A stretch of DNA of 64,000 nucleotides from Brucella pecoris. GTDB taxonomy: Bacteria; Pseudomonadota; Alphaproteobacteria; Rhizobiales; Rhizobiaceae. Shown here one piece after another: positions 1-8,064 of the stretch (position 1 is its first letter; every line of letters starts with the position of its first letter). The translations under genes and the position numbers were made by a program. The notes under the pieces were generated by a model. It was given only the letters and a program-made list of their open reading frames with translations, did no database searches and was not told the DNA's origin. Where the stretch lies: positions 248,001 through 312,000 of the forward strand of contig NZ_VEWK01000003.1 of assembly GCF_006376675.1 (NCBI RefSeq), written 5' to 3'.

Positions 1-97
1 TAGGAAAGCGGCGATAAACGCGCTTGGCCGCAAGATAGAGCAGGATCGTTGCGGCCGACCAGAAAAGCGTTGCTACAAGCGGGTTACTTAGCGACAT
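1..97 (-). CDS. lrgB: LrgB-family membrane protein, 5' end only
   Basis: Only the first 32 or so codons lie in the window; the gene runs off the left edge. Reading the minus strand from an ATG at 97 gives a protein starting MSLSNPLVATLFWSAA followed by a hydrophobic stretch and basic residues, as in LrgB/CidB N-termini. The start lies 14 bases inside the preceding lrgA-like gene, so the two are probably translationally coupled. LrgA/LrgB pairs are known as holin/antiholin-like or metabolite-export membrane proteins; which role applies here cannot be told from sequence. Identity rests on the short N-terminus plus the neighbour. Confidence 0.7.
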   Translation of the reverse strand, partial: MSLSNPLVATLFWSAATILLYLAAKRVYRRFP

Positions 98-524
98 AAC
101 GCAGACTCCAGCGGTAGCAGAGGTCAACCGTCAACGCGGTGACACTCATAACCGTCAACGTGCCCAGCAGAATTACGGCCATGATTTTCAGGCCAAGCAG
201 CCCGATCAGCTCCTGATGTTCGAGAACGGCAAGGACCGCTGGAACGAAGAAAAGCAGCATCTCTGCCAGAAACCATTCTGCGCCACGCTTCATGCTGAAC
301 AGACTGACACGGCCGCTCAGAAGCAGAGCCAGCACCAGCGCCATACCGACAATTCCGCCCGGAAGCGGCAGGCCGACCAGGCGGACGAAAAGCTCACCCG
401 CCAACCAGAAGCCAACCAGCGTCGCGATCTGCATCAGACGGCTGTGATGCAGGGCGTAACGAAACCGGATCAAGAGGCTGTGGGCGTTCATGTGCTTTTC
501 CAACGGGGACTGATGCATTTTCAT
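84..524 (-). CDS. lrgA: CidA/LrgA family membrane protein
   Basis: A 146-residue protein with four predicted hydrophobic segments. It carries the LrgA/CidA-type core around LPLPGGIVGMALVLALLL (about residues 52-69), then a second cluster of hydrophobic helices. Family members form small membrane pores or help export small metabolites, and some control autolysis. Two starts are possible: the annotated ATG, or an ATG 11 codons later (MNAHSLL), which fits the family's length better. It overlaps the downstream lrgB by 14 bases and is divergent from a LysR-type regulator whose gene starts 76 bases away, so control by that regulator is a reasonable inference. Confidence 0.85.
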   Translation of the reverse strand: MKMHQSPLEKHMNAHSLLIRFRYALHHSRLMQIATLVGFWLAGELFVRLVGLPLPGGIVGMALVLALLLSGRVSLFSMKRGAEWFLAEMLLFFVPAVLAVLEHQELIGLLGLKIMAVILLGTLTVMSVTALTVDLCYRWSLRYVAK

Positions 525-600
525 CGGTGAATATAGGTCCTCGGACGCTATTCTAGAAATGAATTGATTTCATTGCAGCTATTCCGTAATAGAATGGCTC

Positions 601-1491
601 ATGAACTTGCGCAGCTTCCAGGCCTTTGTCGAAGTGGTGCGGCAAGGCGGTTTTTCCGCCGCCGCGAAAACCATCAACGCGACCCAGTCGACCGTCAGCA
701 AGGCGGTCAGACAGCTTGAAGACGAACTGGGGCTGGTTCTGCTGGATCGCGAAATCTCGCCCTCCCGCCTCACCACAGCCGGTGAGATTGTTTTTCGTCG
801 CGCAGTTGCCATGCTGGCGGAAAAGGACGACATGCTGGCCGAGTTGGACGAACTGCGCGGTCTCAAGCGCGGCCTCCTGAAACTCGGCCTGCCGCCCATC
901 GGGTCCAGCGTGCTTTTCGCTCCCGTTTTCGCGGCCTATACGAAGCTTTATCCAGAGATCGATATTCAGTTGGTTGAGCACGGCAGCAGAAGGCTGGAGG
1001 AACTGCTGCTTGCCGGAAATGTGGAACTCGCGGCTTCGCTTCTGCCTGTCGAAGACAGCTTCGAATGGCAGGACGTGCGATGCGAACCGGTGGTGGCACT
1101 GCTTCCGACAAACCACGCGCTTGCGCGTGGCGACGGCGTTTCGCTGCAGGATATTGCCAGCTTGCCGTTCATCCTTTTCGAGAGCGGCTTTGCTCTCAAT
1201 CATATCATCCTTGATGCATGTCGTTCGCATGGATTCTCTCCAAACGTTGCGGTCCGCTCCAGTCAGATCGACTTCATCGTTGAGCTGGTAGCGGCAGGCA
1301 TGGGCATCGGCTTCCTGCCGAAAATGATCGCGGAACAGCGGCATCACCCGGGCGTGCGCATCCACAGGATCAAAGGCGCCGATGTGAACTGGCATTTGGC
1401 GCTGATCTGGCGAAAAGGCGCATTCCTGTCTCACGCCGCTCGTGCCTGGCTCGAACTGAGTAAAGCCGGGACCGGCACCGCATCGTCTTGA
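601..1491 (+). CDS. LysR-family transcriptional regulator
   Basis: A 296-residue protein with the classic LysR layout. An N-terminal winged helix-turn-helix (about residues 1-60, including GGFSAAAKTINATQSTVSKA) is followed by a substrate-binding-like effector domain (about 90-290). The family usually activates a divergent target and represses its own gene. The divergent neighbour is lrgAB, the arrangement seen for CidR/cidAB in Firmicutes, so a CidR-like role is an inference. The inducer is unknown. The start codon at 601 lies in the shared intergenic region, leaving about 76 bases for both promoters. Confidence 0.9.
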   Translation: MNLRSFQAFVEVVRQGGFSAAAKTINATQSTVSKAVRQLEDELGLVLLDREISPSRLTTAGEIVFRRAVAMLAEKDDMLAELDELRGLKRGLLKLGLPPIGSSVLFAPVFAAYTKLYPEIDIQLVEHGSRRLEELLLAGNVELAASLLPVEDSFEWQDVRCEPVVALLPTNHALARGDGVSLQDIASLPFILFESGFALNHIILDACRSHGFSPNVAVRSSQIDFIVELVAAGMGIGFLPKMIAEQRHHPGVRIHRIKGADVNWHLALIWRKGAFLSHAARAWLELSKAGTGTASS

Positions 1492-1664
1492 AACGTCCGC
1501 CCCGTCGCCTATCTCCAATAGATGTACCGACTGAATTAAGTGCCCTTGGCACCGCTTCAGCCATAAGCCCGTGTGTAGAACATTGCTCTACCCACCCGTT
1601 TCAAAGCGCATGACGCCTGAAACCGCCGACGGATTTCTGCTCTGCGCTTCATCAGAAGGAGGCT

Positions 1665-1853
1665 ATGATGGAAGGTCAGGTTATATTCTATAAGGATGAC
1701 AGAATCCTCTACCGGCACCATATCGACGTGCAGGAAGACGATTTTTCAAAGGGCGTAAATGATGCGCTCATTGCCTTTCAGCGCAATTATGCAGGTTTCG
1801 ACCTCGCAGGCGACGATATTCACATCCGCTTCAAGAAGCCGGGTGACGCGTAG
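1665..1853 (+). CDS. Small hypothetical protein
   Basis: A 62-residue acidic soluble protein with no recognisable domain, signal peptide or membrane segment. A strong ribosome site (AAGGAGG at 1656-1662) sits just upstream. It is only 2 bases from the first ATG but 5 from the second ATG at 1668, which is the likelier start. Codon use and the good ribosome site support a real gene. Its stop codon runs directly into a long palindrome (1852-1925). Function unknown. Confidence 0.65.
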   Translation: MMEGQVIFYKDDRILYRHHIDVQEDDFSKGVNDALIAFQRNYAGFDLAGDDIHIRFKKPGDA

Positions 1854-1925
1854 TGGATTGAATTTGACGTTTGAATCCCGATCAACTGAAACGCTGTTTC
1901 AAACGTCAAATTCGAAAAATCCACT
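1852..1925. repeat. Long imperfect palindrome
   Basis: Two arms of roughly 25 bases, containing AATTTGACGTTTGA and TCAAACGTCAAATT, flank a central region of about 25 bases. The arms begin at the stop codon of the small gene upstream and end with matching GTGGATT/AATCCAC ends. It could fold into a stable hairpin in RNA and may act as terminator or as a mobile palindromic repeat. There is no T-run after the stem. Confidence 0.7.
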
Positions 1926-1940
1926 CGATTCATAAACTTG

Positions 1941-2016
1941 CTAGTGGTCTTTTTGATTCCGACATTTGTCCGACGTCAGTAACGGAGGGGTGCAAATGTC
2001 GGAATCAGACCACTAG
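1941..2016. repeat. Long palindrome, second family
   Basis: The arms CTAGTGGTC and GACCACTAG close the structure. Inside them GATTCCGACATTTG pairs with CAAATGTCGGAATC. About 25 bases form the loop. The pairing is nearly perfect except for three extra T in the left arm. It lies 15 bases after the first palindrome, in a 230-base gene-free stretch. Probably a dispersed palindromic repeat. Confidence 0.7.
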
Positions 2017-2086
2017 GCATTAGAGGGTCTGGCGGATCGAAGCAGGGCCGGTTCCCGAAACGAGGAAACGGCCCTCACCTGCTGGT

Positions 2087-2233
2087 TCAAGCAAAAGCCG
2101 CTTCGCGTGCGACACGATGAATATCGGCGCGCGAAAGTCCGAGATCATAAAGCTCGCGGTCAGTGCAACCACTCAATTCACGAATATTTTCGCGATACTG
2201 CATCCAGCGATGGAAATGGGTACGAAGATTCAT
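2087..2233 (-). CDS. DUF1127 small protein
   Basis: A 48-residue protein, starting MNLRTHFHRWMQ and ending with the DUF1127 signature ELSGCTDRELYDLGLSRADIHRVAREA. The start at 2233 is chosen over a longer reading to 2371 because it is preceded by AAGGGGAT and the extra 46 codons resemble nothing. DUF1127 proteins are short arginine-rich proteins, abundant in alphaproteobacteria. Some bind RNA or modulate phosphate and carbon metabolism in Agrobacterium. No operon partner is present. Confidence 0.85.
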   Translation of the reverse strand: MNLRTHFHRWMQYRENIRELSGCTDRELYDLGLSRADIHRVAREAAFA

Positions 2234-2475
2234 GGCGGTATCCCCTTTTTTATCTTCCTCCCAATGAAGAGCTTCCGCCTTTCTCCGTCTTTTGAGAAGT
2301 GCGTATCCTGCATAGCTGCCGTGAGGGTTGCGAAATCCTAGCATTTTTCCCGGATTTCCAATCTCCCCCAACAGAACAACCTCCCACTATTGTAATTATT
2401 CTGTAATTCTAATTTAGATATACCTACTATGTCGAAACTGGCACCGATTCATTCTAATCAGAGTTGGAGTGCATA

Positions 2476-3093
2476 TTGCTGAAGAAGACATTGTTCATCG
2501 TCGGTAACGCGCCTTTGCCGCGCGATCTTTCCGCCGAAGTGGATGCGGCGGATTTCGTTGTCCGCTTCAATGAGCCCAAGCAATCCATCGGCATGAGTGG
2601 CACCCGGACGGATCTTTTGATGCTGGCAACCTCCAGCAAGCCGATGCAGCGGCGGCTACGCGATCCGGGCTTCGTACAGACACCGACTTTCAAGGCAGCC
2701 AAGGAAGTGATGCTCGCTTATCATCCGAGCATCATCCGCAAGTATCATCCGGGTCCGAATTTCCTCTCTCGTCTCAAGGGACGGCGCGGCGACTGGACGA
2801 TGCAAACCATCGAAGTTGTCGGCTCTGCCGGCAAGGAAATCCGGATAATGCCACCCCAATTCTATCTGGCCGGATGCAAAGAGCTGGGTGTAACCGATGA
2901 GAATATAAGCAAAGCCTTTCCAAGCACTGGCTTTTTTGGCATCTGGTACATGCTCGGAAAATGTCCGGAGGAAAGCTGGGACGTGAAAATCTGCGGCTTC
3001 ACCTGGGAAGGCTGGAAACGCCACACCTGGGGAGACGAACGCCGTTGGGTTGAACAGAAAGTCCAATCCGGACGTATCAGCCTTATCCAGTAA
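2476..3093 (+). CDS. GT29-like (sialyltransferase-type) glycosyltransferase
   Basis: A 205-residue protein. The N-terminus (LFIVGNAPLPRD, then ADFVVRFNEPK and GTRTDLLML) matches the L-motif pattern of family 29 glycosyltransferases: a GN near the start, then D...VVRFN. The sugar donor is not predictable, because bacterial members are rarely characterised. The start is a TTG at 2476 with GGAG six bases upstream; a TTG at 2464 is possible but has no ribosome site. It is the first gene of a co-oriented run of surface-glycan genes to 5396. Function in LPS core or another surface glycan is inferred from that context. Confidence 0.65.
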   Translation: MLKKTLFIVGNAPLPRDLSAEVDAADFVVRFNEPKQSIGMSGTRTDLLMLATSSKPMQRRLRDPGFVQTPTFKAAKEVMLAYHPSIIRKYHPGPNFLSRLKGRRGDWTMQTIEVVGSAGKEIRIMPPQFYLAGCKELGVTDENISKAFPSTGFFGIWYMLGKCPEESWDVKICGFTWEGWKRHTWGDERRWVEQKVQSGRISLIQ

Positions 3094-3167
3094 TCCGGTG
3101 CCATCACTGTGTTTCCGGCAGAAAACGTGGGGACGATCACGACACAATCTCTTAGAGGAGCTTATGA

Positions 3168-3869
3168 ATGAGTGAACCGTTACGCATTTTCATCGGATGG
3201 GATTCTCGCGAGCCCATCGCATATGAAGTCGCCAAAGCATCCGCATTGAAGCATTCCTCTATCCCGCTTGAGATCGTGCCGATCAAATTGCAGGACCTTG
3301 TCGATCAAGGGGCCTACACACGGGAAGTCGATCCACTGGCATCGACGGAATTTACCTATTCGCGGTTTTTCACGCCATGGCTTGCGGGCTACAAAGGGTG
3401 GGCACTTTTCTGCGATTGCGACTTTCTTTTCCTTGGCGATATTGCTGGCCTCCAATCTTATAATGATCCTTCGAAGGCCGTTTATTGCGTTCAGCACGAC
3501 TATCAACCCAAGGACAGCGTGAAGATGGATGGCAAGGTGCAGACCAGCTATCCGCGCAAGAACTGGTCTTCCTGCATGTTGTTCAACTGCGAGCACCCCT
3601 CGACGCGCAAGCTGACGCCGGAGCTGATCAATCGCGAAACCGGCGCGTATCTGCACCGCATGCAATGGGCTGCCGATGATGAAATCGGCGCATTACCAAC
3701 GGATTATAACTGGCTGGAAGGCTGGAACGAGAAGCCGCAAACCGGGCTGCCGAAAGTCGTGCACTATACGCGTGGCGGGCCATGGTTCAAGGATTGGCAG
3801 AATGTCGACTACGCCGATTTGTGGCGGGCAGAAGCCGATAGCGTCGAGCCGGGCTGGAAGCCGGTTTGA
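3168..3869 (+). CDS. GT8-like glycosyltransferase
   Basis: A 233-residue cytoplasmic protein with a GT-A fold pattern. It opens with LRIFIGWDSREPIAYEVA, and has a metal-binding DXD (D83-C-D85) inside ALFCDCDFLFLGD and a C-terminal HYTRGGPWF segment. These features suit family 8-type transferases using nucleotide sugars. Ribosome site AGAGGAG lies upstream of the ATG. It sits 75 bases after the GT29-like gene and 50 before a GT25 gene, so the four plus-strand genes likely form one transcript. Acceptor and sugar unknown. Confidence 0.75.
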   Translation: MSEPLRIFIGWDSREPIAYEVAKASALKHSSIPLEIVPIKLQDLVDQGAYTREVDPLASTEFTYSRFFTPWLAGYKGWALFCDCDFLFLGDIAGLQSYNDPSKAVYCVQHDYQPKDSVKMDGKVQTSYPRKNWSSCMLFNCEHPSTRKLTPELINRETGAYLHRMQWAADDEIGALPTDYNWLEGWNEKPQTGLPKVVHYTRGGPWFKDWQNVDYADLWRAEADSVEPGWKPV

Positions 3870-3918
3870 TCTGCAAAATACCTTGAGCTTTTTGTGCGCT
3901 GCAAGGTAGATAAGGACC

Positions 3919-4686
3919 ATGAACGAAACGCGTCCTGACATCACCCCTAATGGCGGCCCGCAGAGGGCCGTCAAGGCTTTCATCATTCATCTGGAGCGCG
4001 CCACCGACCGGCAGCCGCAAGTTGAAGAGCTCATTCGAAAGCTGCCTGTAGAAACCGATGTGGTCAAAGCCGTCGATGGGCGCACACTCGATGCGCAAAC
4101 GATAAGCCGCGTTTATCGGCGATCAGCGCACAAGCCCCGCTATCCATTTCAACTCAGCACGAACGAAATCGCCTGTTTTCTTTCGCACCGAAAGGCCTGG
4201 CAGGCAATTGTCGATCAGGGGCTGGATGCAGGTCTTATATTGGAAGATGATGTTGAACTGACATCGGAATTTGCAGCAGCTTATTCAGCGGCTTGCCAGG
4301 TTCTTCAGCCCGATAGTTTCATTCGTTTTCCCTTTCGTGCGCGGGAAAGCGGGCGCGTGGTGCTGAACACCGAAACGTTGCAGATCATTGAGCCGGTACC
4401 GGTTGGTCTTGGCATGGTTGCACAGCTTGTCGGGCGCGAGGCCGCGCAGCGATTGCTGTCAGCAACGCAAGTCTTCGATCGGCCGGTCGACACCACAGCG
4501 CAGATGAACTGGGTCACCGGGCTAAAACCGCTGTCCGTCCTTCCCGGCGGAGTGCGGGAAGTTTCGGTGCGGCTCGGTGGCAGCACGATCCAGAAATCGC
4601 GCTCCTTACCGGACAAGCTGAAGCGTGAAATCTTGCGGCCGCTTTACCGCTGGAAGATAAAATCGCGCTCGCGCGCAGCTAGCTGA
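3919..4686 (+). CDS. Glycosyltransferase family 25 (LOS/LPS core type)
   Basis: A 255-residue protein. It contains KAFIIHLERATDRQ near the start, the family-typical GEIACFLSH-like segment (TNEIACFLSHRKAWQ, about 80-95) and the acidic LILEDDVEL motif (E109-D110-D111) that holds the metal. GT25 enzymes commonly add hexoses to lipooligosaccharide or LPS core. Brucella core transferases of the Wad group include related enzymes, and I believe one (wadB) maps near prlSR and hemA, but orthology cannot be settled here. The next gene starts 8 bases downstream, pointing to one operon. Confidence 0.85.
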   Translation: MNETRPDITPNGGPQRAVKAFIIHLERATDRQPQVEELIRKLPVETDVVKAVDGRTLDAQTISRVYRRSAHKPRYPFQLSTNEIACFLSHRKAWQAIVDQGLDAGLILEDDVELTSEFAAAYSAACQVLQPDSFIRFPFRARESGRVVLNTETLQIIEPVPVGLGMVAQLVGREAAQRLLSATQVFDRPVDTTAQMNWVTGLKPLSVLPGGVREVSVRLGGSTIQKSRSLPDKLKREILRPLYRWKIKSRSRAAS

Positions 4687-4694
4687 GGTTTCCC

Positions 4695-5396
4695 GTGCCA
4701 GTTCCGATCCTTCTTTATCACCAGATTGATGTGCCGCCGACGCATCGCGCGCCCTATCGCAGCATGACCGTCCACCCGGATCGTTTTCGCCAGCAAATGG
4801 TCTGGCTGAATCGGCTGGGCTATCGTGGCCTATCGTTGAAGGACGCAATCCCTTACATTTATGGTGGGAAGCAAGGCAAAGTCGCCGTCATCACTTTTGA
4901 CGATGGTTTCGACAATGTTTTCCGCAACGCCTTGCCCGTGCTGCAGGAATTTGGGTTCACCGCCACGAATTATTTCGTCGCCAACCAGATCGGCGGTTTC
5001 AATCTCTGGGATCAGAAGATCGGCGTTGCACGCGCCAACTGCATGGGCGTAGCCGAATTGCGCGAATGGGCAGATCTTGGTCATGAAGTCGGCTCCCATA
5101 CGCTCGACCATATTTTCCTGCCGGAAGCGAACGAGCAGGAAGCCACATCGCAAATCCAGCAATCACGCATAAAAATCGAAGACCTGCTCGGCAGCGAAGT
5201 CACATCTTTCGCCTATCCTTACGGTGGAGAAAACGCAGCCACCCGAAAGATCGTCGAAGCTGCGGGCTATAAAAACGCCACAACCACAGAAAAACGCCGT
5301 GCGCGATCAACTGACGATCCATTCGGCATTCCGCGCCTCACGATCAGGCGTAATGACATCTTATTGCAGTTCCTGCGGAAGACATTTACGCGCTAA
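4695..5396 (+). CDS. Polysaccharide deacetylase (NodB homology)
   Basis: A 233-residue protein with the metal-binding and catalytic residues of carbohydrate esterase family 4. These are the TFDDG motif (D69, D70) and HxxxH (H135, H139 in GSHTLDH), with a later SFAYPYGG segment. No signal peptide, so it would act in the cytoplasm on a precursor or nucleotide-linked glycan. It follows GT25 by 8 bases. Its 3' end overlaps the convergent GT2 gene by 11 bases. Likely removes N-acetyl groups from a surface-glycan intermediate; the substrate is an inference. Confidence 0.85.
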   Translation: MPVPILLYHQIDVPPTHRAPYRSMTVHPDRFRQQMVWLNRLGYRGLSLKDAIPYIYGGKQGKVAVITFDDGFDNVFRNALPVLQEFGFTATNYFVANQIGGFNLWDQKIGVARANCMGVAELREWADLGHEVGSHTLDHIFLPEANEQEATSQIQQSRIKIEDLLGSEVTSFAYPYGGENAATRKIVEAAGYKNATTTEKRRARSTDDPFGIPRLTIRRNDILLQFLRKTFTR

Positions 5397-6474
5397 GTCG
5401 TCTCTTCGGCTTGGTACCATGCTCAGTTTCGCTCATATCGGCCATGAAGCCGCGCTCCACAAGGCAGGCTGGTCCCGTATATTGAACCGAACCTTCATAG
5501 ACGAGTGAGAGATCGTCGGAAAAACGCTCATTCTCGACGATTGCGCGGTAGTGCTCAGCACCACCCGCATGGCTTTTTTCCGATGCAATGCGCTTGAACT
5601 CGCCAACTGAAAGTGACGAGAAGCGGTAATGGAGAAGAGCTCCTGTTGCCGGAAGAAAATTCCGGAAACATGGTCCCGGTCCGTGAATGCTGCCCCGGCG
5701 ATAGTCCGTCTTCTTGTCGACCCACATGAGCGGGAATTTAGAAAGCCGCATACTACGCCCGAACAAGCGTAAACGCGGCCCACCGCGCACTGCCACCCCA
5801 AACTTCTCCGGTTTCGCTGTATAACCGTCACCGTCGAAATGTGAGGAAACCTCGAACGGATACTTCGCCCCGTCATCGACAAAGACGCCGTCACGCAACA
5901 ATCCACCGGGATACATGTCGATCATCGGTGCCAGGCAGCGACGAATTCCATTCTGCTCCAATTCGCGGATAAATGAGCGGATATTCCGTTGCTCCATTCT
6001 CGGAAAGACGAAGAACTCGTCGGCATCGACGGATAGATACCAGCGCTGTCGTCCGTAGAGATTAAACAGGGCATCGCGCCAGACACGCCCGCGATCAGCC
6101 TGTGCGTAACGCATGTTCGAACAGAACAAGTCCACATCAGGCGCACTGGACAAAATTTCGGTCGTTCCGTCGTCCGATCGGTCATCGACGACGATGAAAC
6201 GCGTAACACCCATCTCGCGATAGTAACGCAGGAAGGACTTCATATAGGGCACCGCATTGCGGACAACGCAGACAAGCGGAAGATCGTCCGGTCGTAAAGG
6301 CTCGAAGCTCCCAGACGCGGCAATAAGATTTGCCTTGTTTTTGTAGTTCGGAACCGAAAGCTGCACATGCCGCCATCGCAAACGCAAATGGCGCATCGGT
6401 GACGCGCGCCAATACGGCATCCAGTCCCCCGCCGTCGAGGCCGGATAGTTCATCACCGTCTGCGTTGGTTTCAT
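5386..6474 (-). CDS. Glycosyltransferase family 2-type protein
   Basis: A 362-residue protein. After about 65 residues comes VCVVRNAVPYMKSFLRYYREMG, then IVVDDRSDDGT (about 94-104) and SVDADEFFVF (D150-D152), the pattern of GT2 enzymes in the Pfam Glyco_tranf_2_4 group, which also resemble GT92 proteins. No membrane segments. It is convergent with the deacetylase and transcribed toward it. Its promoter lies in the 265-base gap before hemA. The sugar specificity cannot be read. Start ATG at 6474 has only a weak ribosome site. Confidence 0.75.
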   Translation of the reverse strand: MKPTQTVMNYPASTAGDWMPYWRASPMRHLRLRWRHVQLSVPNYKNKANLIAASGSFEPLRPDDLPLVCVVRNAVPYMKSFLRYYREMGVTRFIVVDDRSDDGTTEILSSAPDVDLFCSNMRYAQADRGRVWRDALFNLYGRQRWYLSVDADEFFVFPRMEQRNIRSFIRELEQNGIRRCLAPMIDMYPGGLLRDGVFVDDGAKYPFEVSSHFDGDGYTAKPEKFGVAVRGGPRLRLFGRSMRLSKFPLMWVDKKTDYRRGSIHGPGPCFRNFLPATGALLHYRFSSLSVGEFKRIASEKSHAGGAEHYRAIVENERFSDDLSLVYEGSVQYTGPACLVERGFMADMSETEHGTKPKRRLSA

Positions 6475-6630
6475 ACAGGTACCGAGCTTTTATGAATATT
6501 AGTATTAACTGATGTTTGGTTGCTCATCATTCAAGCAACTCTGTGTCGAAGCCGATCACTCTGCGCGATATTCCGTCATGGTTCGTGATGGAAATTGCTC
6601 GCCACTATTTTTGGTGTCGAGCCTATTTGC

Positions 6631-6644
6631 TTGATTTTAATCAA
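6631..6644. promoter_or_regulatory. FNR/FixK-type box upstream of hemA
   Basis: TTGATTTTAATCAA is a perfect match to the TTGAT-N4-ATCAA consensus bound by FNR/FixK/FnrL-family regulators. It is centred about 102 bases before the hemA start. FnrL control of hemA is established in Rhodobacter, and FixK/FNR control of heme genes in rhizobia. It lies within the otherwise gene-free 6475-6739 region. Confidence 0.7.
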
Positions 6645-6739
6645 TGCTGCTTCACGCAAACGTGGCAAATTGCCCACGAATGCGCCATGGACGGCAAGTA
6701 CCAAAAGCGCTAGTTAGGGCACAGACTAAGGAGCGCATT

Positions 6740-8017
6740 ATGGACTATCGCCGTTTTTTCGAAGAAGCGATCGATCAGTTGCACGCCGAGAAGCGTTACC
6801 GCGTTTTTGCAGATCTTGAACGCATTGTTGGACGCTTCCCCCGAGCTATCTGGCGCAACAATGGCACTGCTCGCGAAATCACCATCTGGTGTTCCAACGA
6901 TTATCTTGGCATGGGACACCACGCCGACGTGATCAAGGCTATGTGCGATACGGCTGGTAACGCGGGCTCAGGCTCCGGTGGGACGCGCAATATTTCCGGC
7001 AATAACCATCCGCTGGTCGAACTGGAAAACGAACTTGCTGATTTGCACGGCAAGGAAGCCGGTCTCGTTTTCACATCTGGCTTTGTTTCCAATGAAGCTT
7101 CGATTTCAACGATTGCCCGGCTGCTGCCGAACTGTCTCATCCTTTCCGACGAACTGAACCATGCTTCGATGATCGAAGGCGTGCGTCGTTCGGGTGCGGA
7201 GAAGAAGATTTTCCGTCACAATGATGTCGAGCATCTGGAGCAGCTTCTGAAAGCAGCCGGTCCGACGCGCGCAAAACTGATCGTGTTCGAATCCGTTTAC
7301 TCGATGGATGGCGACATAGCGCCAATCGAGAAAATCGCCGACCTGGCCGACAAATATAATGCCATGACCTATATTGACGAAGTTCATGCCGTTGGCATGT
7401 ACGGCGCGCGTGGCGGCGGCATTACCGAACGTGACGGCCTTGCGCACCGCATTGATGTTATCGAGGGCACGCTTGCCAAGGCCTTTGGCGCGCTCGGCGG
7501 TTATATCACCGGCTCACGTGCAATTGTTGATGCCGTTCGGTCTTATGCTCCGGGTTTCATCTTCACCACCTCCCTGCCTCCGGCAGTCGCCGCATCCGCA
7601 ACGGCCGCCATCCGGCACCTGAAGACCTCGCAGGTGGAACGCGACGGCCAGCAGCGTCAGGCCCAGCGCGCCAAGGACGTGCTTTCCGCTGCAGGGTTTC
7701 CTGTTATGTCGTCGGAAACGCATATCGTGCCAATTCTGGTAGGCGATCCTGAACTGTGCAAGAAAGCCAGCGATCGCCTGCTGGAAGTGCATGGTATCTA
7801 TATCCAGCCGATCAATTACCCGACCGTCCCACGCGGAACCGAAAGACTGCGCATCACACCGTCGCCTTTGCATGACGACGCCTTGATCGACGGTCTCAAG
7901 GAGGCTTTGCTGGAGGTATGGAATGCACTTGGCATTCCTTATGCTGAGCCCACTGTTTCACAGCCAGCCAGTTCCGAACGAATCATTCCGCTGATGGTCT
8001 CCAAAGCGGGCGGCTGA
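6740..8017 (+). CDS. hemA: 5-aminolevulinate synthase
   Basis: A 425-residue PLP enzyme that condenses glycine and succinyl-CoA to 5-aminolevulinate, the first step of tetrapyrrole synthesis by the Shemin route of alphaproteobacteria. Motifs seen: [11 protein letters not shown] (substrate binding), [12 protein letters not shown], and the PLP lysine in [12 protein letters not shown] (K247). The start at 6740 ([10 protein letters not shown]) is set by AAGGAG at 6728-6733; a longer reading from 6644 is not supported. An FNR-type box lies about 100 bases upstream. An intrinsic terminator follows the stop. Confidence 0.97.
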   Translation: MDYRRFFEEAIDQLHAEKRYRVFADLERIVGRFPRAIWRNNGTAREITIWCSNDYLGMGHHADVIKAMCDTAGNAGSGSGGTRNISGNNHPLVELENELADLHGKEAGLVFTSGFVSNEASISTIARLLPNCLILSDELNHASMIEGVRRSGAEKKIFRHNDVEHLEQLLKAAGPTRAKLIVFESVYSMDGDIAPIEKIADLADKYNAMTYIDEVHAVGMYGARGGGITERDGLAHRIDVIEGTLAKAFGALGGYITGSRAIVDAVRSYAPGFIFTTSLPPAVAASATAAIRHLKTSQVERDGQQRQAQRAKDVLSAAGFPVMSSETHIVPILVGDPELCKKASDRLLEVHGIYIQPINYPTVPRGTERLRITPSPLHDDALIDGLKEALLEVWNALGIPYAEPTVSQPASSERIIPLMVSKAGG

Positions 8018-8036
8018 TAGGCTGAACACTCAAATA

Positions 8037-8062
8037 AAAAGGCCGGTTGAACCGGCCTTTTT
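8037..8062. terminator. Bidirectional intrinsic terminator
   Basis: AAAAAGGCCGGTT and AACCGGCCTTTTT form a hairpin with A-run on one side and T-run on the other. It sits between the stops of hemA and the convergent aminotransferase gene, so it can end both transcripts. Confidence 0.85.
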
Positions 8063-8064
8063 TG

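Noticed and set aside
553..1518. 321-codon minus-strand frame
   Set aside because: Antisense to the LysR gene, with no family resemblance.
6516..6713. 65-codon frame upstream of hemA
   Set aside because: It spans the FNR-type box and lacks a ribosome site; better explained as hemA regulatory DNA.
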